Positions 11,093 to 18,726 of a stretch of 64,000 nucleotides of DNA are shown here, in pieces. The stretch is from Bacteroidales bacterium (GTDB taxonomy: Bacteria; Bacteroidota; Bacteroidia; Bacteroidales; ML635J-15). Each line of letters opens with the position of its first letter. The first letter of the stretch is position 1. The notes beneath the pieces are model-generated. The model did not search any database and was not told the origin of the DNA. It saw only the letters and a program-made list of their open reading frames with translations. Made by a program: the position numbers and the translations under genes. Where the stretch lies: NCBI GenBank assembly GCA_017551515.1, contig JAFZLK010000047.1, positions 62,001 to 126,000 on the forward strand. The letters are read 5' to 3'.

Positions 11093-11386
11093 ATGGATAG
11101 GCAAGGTCACGAACAGATTGGTACATTGTTGACTGCGGTACTGAACTCAAATCCAGTGCTTGCTGAAAACTATCGTAAGCATAAAATCAAATCGCTATGG
11201 AGTGAAATTTCGGGCGAATATGTGGCTAAGGCTACCGAGGACATTTCTTTTGACCGTCGGAAAATGATAGTAAAGGTTAGGTCTTCCATTATCAGAAACG
11301 AAATGATGCTGATACGAAACCAGCTCGTTGCTCGTATTAATAATACGGTTGGTTCAGACATAATTGATGAATTGATAATAAGATAA
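11093..11386 (+). CDS. DUF721 (DciA-like) protein
   Basis: This 97-aa protein fits the DUF721 family: a short helical N terminus, KIKSLWSEISGEYVAKAT around residues 29-46 with the conserved W-x-x-I/V-x-G, then alternating strands and helices (KMIVKVRSSIIRNEMMLIRNQL). Members related to DciA load the replicative helicase in bacteria lacking DnaC; many Bacteroidota members are known only as DUF721. The link to helicase loading here is inference from family membership. It follows its own promoter and precedes hutI by 18 nt. Confidence 0.8.
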   Translation: MDRQGHEQIGTLLTAVLNSNPVLAENYRKHKIKSLWSEISGEYVAKATEDISFDRRKMIVKVRSSIIRNEMMLIRNQLVARINNTVGSDIIDELIIR

Positions 11387-11404
11387 ATAAAGTAAATTGT
11401 TTAA

Positions 11405-12655
11405 ATGAAAACTTTAATAAGCAACATAAAAGAATTGGTCAACATTGACGAGAGCGGTCGTCTGCTGGCAAAGGGTGAGGAAATGTCGAAATTGCAAACT
11501 ATAAAGGATGCATACCTTATTATTGAAGATGACAAAATCCATTCGTACGGCAAAATGTCTGATTTGAATCCCAACTGGGATGGCGATGATGAAAAGAGCA
11601 TGGAAATCGATGCCACTTGCAAAATGGTTTTCCCGTCGTTCTGCGATTCGCACACTCATTTGGTTTATGCTGGCAGTCGTGAAATTGAATATAGTGACAA
11701 AATCAGAGGACTCAGCTACGAGCAGATTGCAAAAAGGGGTGGAGGCATCCTGAATTCTGCTGAACGACTGCGCAATACCAGCGAGGATGAACTATACGCT
11801 CAAGCAATGGAACGCATTAATGAAATCATTTCGTTCGGTACTGGCGCTGTCGAAATCAAAAGTGGTTACGGCCTTGATACAGAGAGCGAACTGAAAATGT
11901 TGCGCGTCATCAAGCGCATAAAGGAAACAACTCCGCTGATTGTCCGCTCGACATTTCTTGGCGCACACGCAACACCGCTGGAATACAAGGAAGATCCTGA
12001 TGGATATGTTGACAAAATAATAAACGAAATGCTTCCGCTTGTGGCAGCAGAGGAACTTGCCGACTTCGTGGATGTCTTCTGCGATAAGGGATTTTTCACA
12101 ACCGAGCAGACCGAGCGCATTCTTATGGCTGGAATAAAATATGGTATGAGTCCAAAAATCCATGCCAACGAAATGGCAAAGTCGGGTGGAATTCAAGTGG
12201 GAGTGAAGTACAATGCTTTATCGGTTGACCATATTGAATATACTGGCGACGAGGAGATTGCTGTATTGAAGGACAGCGAAACGATGCCGACAATTCTTCC
12301 TGGTGCTGCATTTTTCCTGAACATGCCATACGCTCCTGCACGCAAAATGATTGAAGCTGGACTGCCAGTTGCAATAGCATCCGACTATAATCCAGGTTCA
12401 TCGCCTGCTGGAAACATGAAGTTCATGATGTCGCTTGCATGTGTCAACTACAAGATGCTGCCCGAGGAGGCAATAATAGCATCAACGCTAAACTCCGCAT
12501 ACGCAATGGGTGTTAGCGACATTGCCGGAAGCATCACAGTAGGGAAGAAGGCTAATGTATTTATCACCAAGGAAATACCGTCAATCGAGTTTATGCCTTA
12601 TGCTTACTGCACAGATTTGATTGATACTGTGATACTTAATGGACAGATACTGTAA
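11405..12655 (+). CDS. hutI: Imidazolonepropionase
   Basis: Hydrolyses 4-imidazolone-5-propionate to N-formimino-L-glutamate, third step of histidine degradation. The 416-aa protein is a full-length amidohydrolase-fold enzyme. The metal-binding DSHTHLVYAGSRE motif is near residue 80, followed by the family block KRGGGI, then GAHATP, HANEMAKSGG and SVDHIEY with further His ligands, and ASDYNPGSSP with the catalytic-site Asp. No other hut genes (hutH, hutU, ftcD) are in the window, so the pathway must be completed elsewhere if it operates. It is co-directional with DUF721 and the small winged-helix gene. Confidence 0.95.
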   Translation: MKTLISNIKELVNIDESGRLLAKGEEMSKLQTIKDAYLIIEDDKIHSYGKMSDLNPNWDGDDEKSMEIDATCKMVFPSFCDSHTHLVYAGSREIEYSDKIRGLSYEQIAKRGGGILNSAERLRNTSEDELYAQAMERINEIISFGTGAVEIKSGYGLDTESELKMLRVIKRIKETTPLIVRSTFLGAHATPLEYKEDPDGYVDKIINEMLPLVAAEELADFVDVFCDKGFFTTEQTERILMAGIKYGMSPKIHANEMAKSGGIQVGVKYNALSVDHIEYTGDEEIAVLKDSETMPTILPGAAFFLNMPYAPARKMIEAGLPVAIASDYNPGSSPAGNMKFMMSLACVNYKMLPEEAIIASTLNSAYAMGVSDIAGSITVGKKANVFITKEIPSIEFMPYAYCTDLIDTVILNGQIL

Positions 12656-12681
12656 CACAATATTTTGAAAAAAATCAAGTT

Positions 12682-12858
12682 ATGACAAATAGGGAATTAA
12701 TAATTGATGCCTTCAAGAAAAAAGGCGCAATGAAAGCAGGAGAACTTGCCGAAGCTACCGGACTTGACAAGAAAATTATTGACAAGGAACTCAACAGCAT
12801 GAAGAAGGAAAACCTTATAGTTTCTCCGAAAAGATGCTACTGGATTGTTAATGAGTAG
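12682..12858 (+). CDS. Small winged-helix DNA-binding protein (58 aa)
   Basis: A complete ATG-to-TAG frame of 58 codons lies between hutI and the DUF4292 gene. The protein starts MTNRELIIDAFKKKG and continues MKAGELAEATGLDKKIIDKE, a clear helix-turn-helix. It ends LIVSPKRCYWIV, resembling a beta-hairpin wing. It is nearly all one minimal winged helix, with no ligand or oligomerisation domain. It starts 26 nt after the hutI stop and its last 8 bases overlap the ATG of the next gene, so it is in the same operon. Target unknown; similar tiny proteins are common as hypothetical genes in Bacteroidota. Confidence 0.75.
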   Translation: MTNRELIIDAFKKKGAMKAGELAEATGLDKKIIDKELNSMKKENLIVSPKRCYWIVNE

Positions 12859-13684
12859 ATTGTATAGAAATAGGACTTTTATTTTGCTGACGATTGGAAT
12901 ATTTTTCCTTTTGTCAGCATCATCATGTTCAAACATAAGGTCAACGAAATCATTGTTTTCCGCTATAAGCAAGCGGTACGAAACCAATTGGTTCTCAAAC
13001 ATCAGATACATGATTTCAGTTGTTAAGTTTACCGACGACAATGTCGAAAAGCGCAGTACCTGCAGTGCCGAATATGTAAGACCGTCACAGCATATCCTCA
13101 AGACCGACTTGGTTAACGATGACGGCTACATCTACAACAACGATACTATATATGCCTTCAAGAATGGAGAAATGGTATCGTCGAATCCGGGAATTAATGA
13201 TTTTGTCCTTGTGGTGCTTGACTTGTACGGCATGAAAGCTGATGATGCCATTGCCCGGCTTGATCGCGCTGAAATTGTTAATACGTCAGAATTTTGTACA
13301 TACACTGATTCTGAAACAGAAAAGAAATCCTACATTGTTGGCATTTCGGAATATAATGACAATACCAAGAATATCAACCAGATATGGTTCGACTCCGAAA
13401 CGCTTTTGCCACAGATGGTTCTGCGTACTCGTAATGATGGATTGTTGCATTTGATTCGTTTCGACAACTATATTCAGGTTGGTGGTTCTGGCTGGCTGCC
13501 ACAAAAAATAACCTATTCGGTTGATGGCCAAATTAGAATCATCGAGCGCATCTACGATGCTGTAATTCCAATTTACGAGAGAAAGGAAATTTCCGTTGAT
13601 AATTTCTGCGACAACGAAACCATCAACGAAATGCAGTTGAATCCCAATTCAAATTTCTCGTTGAATTTTATGGTAGAACCCTAA
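12851..13684 (+). CDS. DUF4292-type (LolA-like) lipoprotein
   Basis: I chose the ATG at 12851 rather than the TTG at 12845, since it overlaps the preceding stop (ATGAGTAG) in a typical coupled arrangement. The 277-aa protein has a basic start, a hydrophobic segment and a lipobox (LLSASSC, Cys near residue 26), so it should be lipidated and envelope-associated. The body alternates short beta strands with loops (IWFDSETLLPQMVLR, LPQKITYSV), the open-barrel style of LolA/DUF4292 proteins. Bacteroidota members are thought to be outer-membrane lipoproteins; a role in lipoprotein transport is inference from the fold. Confidence 0.7.
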   Translation: MSRLYRNRTFILLTIGIFFLLSASSCSNIRSTKSLFSAISKRYETNWFSNIRYMISVVKFTDDNVEKRSTCSAEYVRPSQHILKTDLVNDDGYIYNNDTIYAFKNGEMVSSNPGINDFVLVVLDLYGMKADDAIARLDRAEIVNTSEFCTYTDSETEKKSYIVGISEYNDNTKNINQIWFDSETLLPQMVLRTRNDGLLHLIRFDNYIQVGGSGWLPQKITYSVDGQIRIIERIYDAVIPIYERKEISVDNFCDNETINEMQLNPNSNFSLNFMVEP

Positions 13685-13686
13685 GG

Positions 13687-13714
13687 GATTTACGATTTTA
13701 GATTTACGATTTTA
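13687..13714. repeat. 14-bp tandem repeat, two exact copies
   Basis: GATTTACGATTTTA occurs twice head to tail in the 48-bp gap between the convergent DUF4292 and BspA-like genes. It does not form a hairpin terminator. Confidence 0.8.
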
Positions 13715-13732
13715 GGATTGTGGGAATATTGC

Positions 13733-15547
13733 TTATTCCTTAACAAATCTTTGGACCGTTGGAGCAATTCCGTCTTCGCCATACAGCCTTACAAAATAAA
13801 TTCCTGGTGCAAATTTCTCCACATTTATCTCCGCTTGCTTGGCATTGATTTCCTTTTGCATAACTGGTCGTCCTGTTGTGGTGTAAAACTCCACATACGA
13901 AATATAATCCTCTGACGAAATGCTGATTACGCTTTTTGCAGGATTGGGACTTATATCGTATGCTTCAGGTTCGTCGAGTATGCGAAGATTCAAATCAACA
14001 ATTGTATCACAACCTTCTTCGGAAGATATTGTAAACGAATACTGACCTGCGACATAGAAAGTTCTATCGCCAATGGTAAGGTATTTCGTTGCTGTTGTAT
14101 CTATAACATAATGTATTGTCTCACTGAAATTTGCGATGAAAGTTCTGTCGCTTGTGACGATGATTGTTCGTGGATTGTCGGTGTTTTCATCATCCCACGA
14201 AGTGAAGCAATAGCCTTGGTTTGGAATTGCTGTTAATATTGCTTCCGAGTTTTCTTCGTATGTGCCGCTGCCTGAAACAGAGCCGTATTCGTTGTCGTTT
14301 GACAATGTGGTGATTATATATGTTGGTATCTCCTCAAAATTTGCAACAAATGTACTGTCGCTAATAACTGTGATGGTACGAGGATTATCGGTGTTACCAT
14401 CATTCCAGAAAACAAAACGAAACCCGTTGTTAGGTATTGCATTAATAGTTACATCCGTCTCGCAAGAATATTCCCCTTCTCCTGTCACGCTTCCCATATC
14501 ATAGTCTGCGGTTAGTGCCACTATAGAAAAAAGTGTTGTGTTATCGTTCCTAATGTCAGTAAATTGACCCCATTTGTCATCGTTCCTGTAAACAGAAGCA
14601 GTTCTGCATGGAACCCAGAGTGTTGCTGAATTGTATGTTGTTTCTGTAAAAACGTTATTGTCAAGAGTAGGAGGAATTTCTGCAAAAATATTTATGTTAG
14701 AAATATTATCACAATCATCAAACGCACTTTCCCCAATATTTTCAGCAGAACTACCTATTGTTATTACAGTCAGTTCGTTGCAGCCATAAAATGTATTTTC
14801 TCCAATGCTAGTAACGGAATTGGGGATTGTAATCTCTGTTAAGCCAGTGCAGCCTCTGAACAAACCGCTGGGAATTGTTTCTACATTTTCACCAATTATT
14901 AGTACATATGTATTAGTATTTTCTGTTATTCCATTGTATTCTCCTATTGATGTGCAGTTTGTTGCATTATAATTCAGAGTGAAAATACCACTATTAAAAA
15001 AAGCATAACTACCAATACTGGTTACATTGTTGCCAATTGTAAGACTTGAGAAGCCACAAAATTCAAAAGCACTTTCTCCTATGATGGATACAGAATCCGG
15101 GATTGTTAGACTAGGTGCATTACATCCTTTAAATGCATAGTCAGGAATTATTGTTACCCGATTGCCTATGTTAATGTTTTGACCAGGATTTTGTAACTGG
15201 GCAAATACCGGCTCTTCTTGTGTTCCCATTGATATGCAATTTATTGCATTGAAATTGATTGTTGACAAGTTGCTATTTACAAATGCGAAATTGCCAATAG
15301 TTGATACGGATTCGCCTATTGATAGTTCGGATAATGCATCACAACCCTCAAAAGCTCTTTCTCCAATACTTATGACAGAATTCGGAATGTTTATTCCTGT
15401 CAAGTGACGACAATATGCAAATGCATTATCGCCAATATTTTCTAGAGAATTTGGCAATATGATATCAGTTATATTACATTCTATAAATGCACCATTAGGA
15501 ATTTTTGTGACATTATTACCTATGTTATATTTATCAACGATGTGCAT
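13733..15547 (-). CDS. BspA-like LRR protein, C-terminal fragment with T9SS sorting domain (frameshifted gene)
   Basis: A 604-aa frame with no signal peptide that begins in the middle of a leucine-rich repeat. Residues ~1-265 are LRR_5-type repeats of the form IPNSVTSIGENTFYGC. Two divergent InlB B-repeat-like domains follow (SVTGEGEY...ITVISDSTF and SVSGSGTY...IIVTSDRTF). A T9SS type A sorting domain ends the protein (DISPNPAKSVISIS ... GIYFVRLYG ... RFVKE). It is out of frame with, and overlaps by 28 nt, the frame 15520-17586, which supplies the missing signal peptide and N-terminal repeats. Aligned with sister repeats (LEYLNIGDNVTNIP), one base is missing between TCGTTG and AACATAGGT near 15524-15540. 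Restoring it gives one ~1284-aa cell-surface protein. Confidence 0.85.
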   Translation of the reverse strand: MHIVDKYNIGNNVTKIPNGAFIECNITDIILPNSLENIGDNAFAYCRHLTGINIPNSVISIGERAFEGCDALSELSIGESVSTIGNFAFVNSNLSTINFNAINCISMGTQEEPVFAQLQNPGQNINIGNRVTIIPDYAFKGCNAPSLTIPDSVSIIGESAFEFCGFSSLTIGNNVTSIGSYAFFNSGIFTLNYNATNCTSIGEYNGITENTNTYVLIIGENVETIPSGLFRGCTGLTEITIPNSVTSIGENTFYGCNELTVITIGSSAENIGESAFDDCDNISNINIFAEIPPTLDNNVFTETTYNSATLWVPCRTASVYRNDDKWGQFTDIRNDNTTLFSIVALTADYDMGSVTGEGEYSCETDVTINAIPNNGFRFVFWNDGNTDNPRTITVISDSTFVANFEEIPTYIITTLSNDNEYGSVSGSGTYEENSEAILTAIPNQGYCFTSWDDENTDNPRTIIVTSDRTFIANFSETIHYVIDTTATKYLTIGDRTFYVAGQYSFTISSEEGCDTIVDLNLRILDEPEAYDISPNPAKSVISISSEDYISYVEFYTTTGRPVMQKEINAKQAEINVEKFAPGIYFVRLYGEDGIAPTVQRFVKE

Positions 15548-17586
15548 TCTGGAAATAAAGTATTATCAGCATTACAGTCGATTGCATTAAAATTAACTGT
15601 TGTCAGGCTTCCGCATTCCATAAAAGCACCCTCGCCAATGTATGTCACGGATTCTGGAATTGTTATCTCATATAGACTGCTACAATTAAAAAAAGCAGAT
15701 GCGCCAATGCTTGTAACAGAATTTCCAATAGCTATTGATAAAAGACTGCTACACAAGGAAAAAGCATTTGTGCCAATACTATCTACCGAATTTGGTATTA
15801 TAACCGATGTTAGCCCCATACAGTAAGAAAACATACCATCGGGTATTTTTGTTACATTATCGCCAATATTTAGAATTGTAAATGCTTCACATTCTCCAAA
15901 TACGCTATTGGCGTTATTGCAATTTGTAGCATTAAAATTGACTGATGTAAGATTGTTACACCCAGAAAAAGCGCCATTATTAATGTTTGTTACAGAACTA
16001 GGAATTGTAATCACATCGGCTAATGTATTGCACCCTGTTATTTGCGTTCTGGTGTCATCAGAATACACAAGATATCCATCCGTTAGACCATTCATCGTTA
16101 GTGCTCCCCACGGACTACCAGTCGCAGTTCCATCGTATATAATGTTTCTGACATTTTTAAATGCATTATTGCCTATGCTCGTCACAGAACCGGGTATTGA
16201 TATTGATGATGTGGCTTTGCATTCCGAAAAAGCATTTTCACCAATATTAGTTACTGAATTTGGAATAATAATTTCTGTTGCTAATGCACCACATCCAGTC
16301 AAGACCGTTTGTGTGTCGTCATAATAAACAAGATGTCCATCTACAAAGCCGTTAACAGTCAAAGCTCCCCACGGACGGCCAGTTGCATTTCCACTATAAG
16401 CAATATTTCTAACTTCAAAAAAAGCATTTTCGCCAATGTTAATGACAGAACTTGGAATTGCAACTGATGTTATACCGTGACATCCGTAAAATGCTAAATC
16501 TGGAATATTGGTCACATTATCACCTATATTCAAATATTCTAACGAAGTACAACCATTGAATATAGCAAGTACAGGTTCCGTAGAACTGCCCATATAAGAA
16601 CAATTTGTTGCGTTAAAATTGATAGTTGTCAATCCACTACAACCATCAAAGGCATAATAACCAATGCTTGTAACAGAACTAGGAATAGTTAATGATGTAA
16701 TATTTTTTGCACACCTAAATGCATGTACATTTATTTCTGTTATAGTTTCTGGAATTACAAGGTCATAAACGGGGTCACCTCCTATATATAAATCATAGCC
16801 ATTATCTATCCATTCGATATTAGCATTTCCTTCACTAAATATCATTGTACACCATTGTTCTATATCACCATTAAAATATATTCTCAAATTTCGACATTGA
16901 GTAAATATAGACGCAGGAATATTCGTTACATTTTCATCAATGTATATAGAGGATAATGCCGAACATCTGTTGAACGGAGAATATGCTGCTGTGCAATGTA
17001 TGGCATTGTAGTTTACTGTGGTCAAACTATTGCATAAATCAAAAGCATCACCACCTATGTTTGTTACAGAACTGCCAATTGTGACTTCAGTCAATAAACG
17101 ACAATTCTTAAATGCGAATGTACCTATGCTGGTGACAGAATTAGGAATCGCAATAGATGTAAGATTGCTACAACCCTCAAATGCATATTCATCTATATTC
17201 TCTAAAGAATCGCCAAATGCTACTGATGTCAGTACTTTGCAGCCATAAAATGCATAATAACCAATATTAGTAACTGAATTGGGAATTGTTATCGAGGTTA
17301 TGTCATGACAATTATAAAAAGCAAATCCATTTATGTTTGTGACTGAATATGTTATTCCATTGTAATTAACAGATGATGGTATTTCAATATTTCCAACTGG
17401 AGCAATATAATAACCGCCATCACCTCTTTCATATGTTACTTCCACAGTATAAGGTTCCACATCCGATGTAATATTATAATACAAGAATTGTCCTGTGCTG
17501 CATTCTGCTAAAAAGTCGTAGGCCATAGCATGGTTTGTAAGTAGAGTGGAGGTGGCTATGAATAAAAGCAATATAAGTTTCTTCAT
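15520..17586 (-). CDS. BspA-like LRR protein, N-terminal fragment (frameshifted gene)
   Basis: A 688-aa frame starting with a signal peptide (MKKLILLLFIATSTLLTNHAMA). A short domain shared with its paralogs follows (YDFLAECSTGQFLYYNITSD, then EPYTVEVTYE), and then more than 20 LRR_5 repeats (IPNSVTSIGxxAFxxC). The repeats stop abruptly in mid-unit at CTSLINIT with no sorting domain. The next in-repeat residues (NIGNNVTKIP) are in another frame, read by 13733-15547. If only this part is made it would be exported to the periplasm but lack the signal for passage by T9SS. BspA-like proteins in oral and gut Bacteroidota and trichomonads bind host or matrix proteins; adhesion here is inference. No promoter of the usual type is seen in the 150-nt gap upstream, so it may be read from the upstream lipoprotein gene. 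Confidence 0.85.
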   Translation of the reverse strand: MKKLILLLFIATSTLLTNHAMAYDFLAECSTGQFLYYNITSDVEPYTVEVTYERGDGGYYIAPVGNIEIPSSVNYNGITYSVTNINGFAFYNCHDITSITIPNSVTNIGYYAFYGCKVLTSVAFGDSLENIDEYAFEGCSNLTSIAIPNSVTSIGTFAFKNCRLLTEVTIGSSVTNIGGDAFDLCNSLTTVNYNAIHCTAAYSPFNRCSALSSIYIDENVTNIPASIFTQCRNLRIYFNGDIEQWCTMIFSEGNANIEWIDNGYDLYIGGDPVYDLVIPETITEINVHAFRCAKNITSLTIPSSVTSIGYYAFDGCSGLTTINFNATNCSYMGSSTEPVLAIFNGCTSLEYLNIGDNVTNIPDLAFYGCHGITSVAIPSSVINIGENAFFEVRNIAYSGNATGRPWGALTVNGFVDGHLVYYDDTQTVLTGCGALATEIIIPNSVTNIGENAFSECKATSSISIPGSVTSIGNNAFKNVRNIIYDGTATGSPWGALTMNGLTDGYLVYSDDTRTQITGCNTLADVITIPSSVTNINNGAFSGCNNLTSVNFNATNCNNANSVFGECEAFTILNIGDNVTKIPDGMFSYCMGLTSVIIPNSVDSIGTNAFSLCSSLLSIAIGNSVTSIGASAFFNCSSLYEITIPESVTYIGEGAFMECGSLTTVNFNAIDCNADNTLFPECTSLINIT

Positions 17587-17596
17587 AAGTGTGTTG

Positions 17597-17702
17597 TTTC
17601 TATGGCTGACGCCGTTTCCAAGTTTCTATGTTTAACTTCGTTGAGGGCTACTTGTGCTGAGCACAGCCGAAGTACGCCTTTCTAGGGGCTAAGGCCAGTT
17701 TC
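17597..17702. repeat. Dispersed intergenic repeat, copy 1
   Basis: Contains TTTAACTTCGTTGAGGGCT (17631-17649) and its continuation ACTTGTGCTG, and phrases of the type TTTCTATGGCTGACGCCGTTTC. The same 29-nt stretch recurs at 46796-46824. It fills the gap between the FISUMP lipoprotein and the BspA-like gene. Confidence 0.8.
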
Positions 17703-17737
17703 CACAGCACAAGTGCGTCCTGTTTATAGTTCCAAAA

Positions 17738-18715
17738 CTATCTGTTGCAAACAGGTCGTATCGTTTGACCGTACATGCGATAGTAGCTTGTTTCGTAGAA
17801 GGATTCAGCATCAATGAGGAAACCCCATGCAAACTCCGTATCGTCGGTGTAAACGGAGTTGAGCCAGTAGAATCCGCAAGAGCCGCCTTCGTAGATGTTG
17901 CCTTCGCCACGTCCACCTGCTGCTGGCAGGAAGATGCTGTTGCCGTTTGAACCGGTAAGCAGATAGCCGTAAACATTGTTGCGAGTTGTCCACTCCCTTG
18001 TACACGAGGCGTTCAGCTCCTCGAAATCCTCACGCGAAGGCATACGCCAGTTGTCACCCCAGTTGGCAATGGCAGCATCGTGCGAAGCATCAAGGAACTC
18101 AAGGCTATCCAGTTCACTACCAATGCTATAGGTGTTCCAACTGAACAAATCCTTTGTGGCTATTTCGCCCCATGAATAGTAGGTGCCATATTCCTCAGGC
18201 CTTTTTGCTCCCAAATTGCACTGCGCCCATAGCGTGCCGCTCGGCAATCCCAAATCAATATATGTGCGACTTACATCGTCGGCATTAAGGACAAGGCTAA
18301 CAACTACCGCTTCTTCGCTTACTGTCATGGTTTCCGATTCACCGTAAAGCAAATTGTTGTCGATAACCGTCTCTACATAAACACGAAACGGAGTCTCCTT
18401 GCGAACCGACATGACATCGCTACGAGCAGCATCGTACATGTACACGCCATCATCGGCATTCTCTACAAACATACATTTGTACTCAATCGTATCGTATTCA
18501 TATTCAACAAGAACACGAGCCGAAAACTCGGTGACAGCACTCTTGTTCATTGACTTGTCGCCACGGGTAAGTACCATGTCAAATTTGGCAATCGGACTTA
18601 GCTCAATCGTTTCCTTGTGGCACGATGTGGCAAAAAATACGAGAATCATCCCTAAAAAAAGAATTCCGCTAAAATGCTTCATTTGCTTATTTATATTTAA
18701 CATGTTAATTTTCAT
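17738..18715 (-). CDS. FISUMP-domain lipoprotein (paralog of 28432-29481)
   Basis: Exported lipoprotein: a hydrophobic segment (GILFLGMILVFFATSC) ends at a Cys in lipobox position. The N-terminal half is a beta-rich domain shared only with the paralog. From about residue 165 comes the Fibrobacter succinogenes major paralogous domain: YIDLGLPSGTLWAQCNLGA, YYSWGE, NWRMPSREDFEEL, GNSIFLPAAGGR and YRMYGQTIRPVCNR. The domain is widespread in Bacteroidota surface lipoproteins and its activity is unknown. The annotated start (18715) lies 11 nt after the stop of the 2037-aa gene; a second ATG 11 codons later fits the signal peptide slightly better and I cannot decide between them. It is the second gene of the duplicated triad. 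Confidence 0.8.
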   Translation of the reverse strand: MKINMLNINKQMKHFSGILFLGMILVFFATSCHKETIELSPIAKFDMVLTRGDKSMNKSAVTEFSARVLVEYEYDTIEYKCMFVENADDGVYMYDAARSDVMSVRKETPFRVYVETVIDNNLLYGESETMTVSEEAVVVSLVLNADDVSRTYIDLGLPSGTLWAQCNLGAKRPEEYGTYYSWGEIATKDLFSWNTYSIGSELDSLEFLDASHDAAIANWGDNWRMPSREDFEELNASCTREWTTRNNVYGYLLTGSNGNSIFLPAAGGRGEGNIYEGGSCGFYWLNSVYTDDTEFAWGFLIDAESFYETSYYRMYGQTIRPVCNR

Positions 18716-18726
18716 ATTCTTAATTT

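Noticed and set aside
10938..11150. 70-aa minus-strand frame across the divergent promoters
   Set aside because: It covers both promoters and the start of the DUF721 gene and shows no family features.
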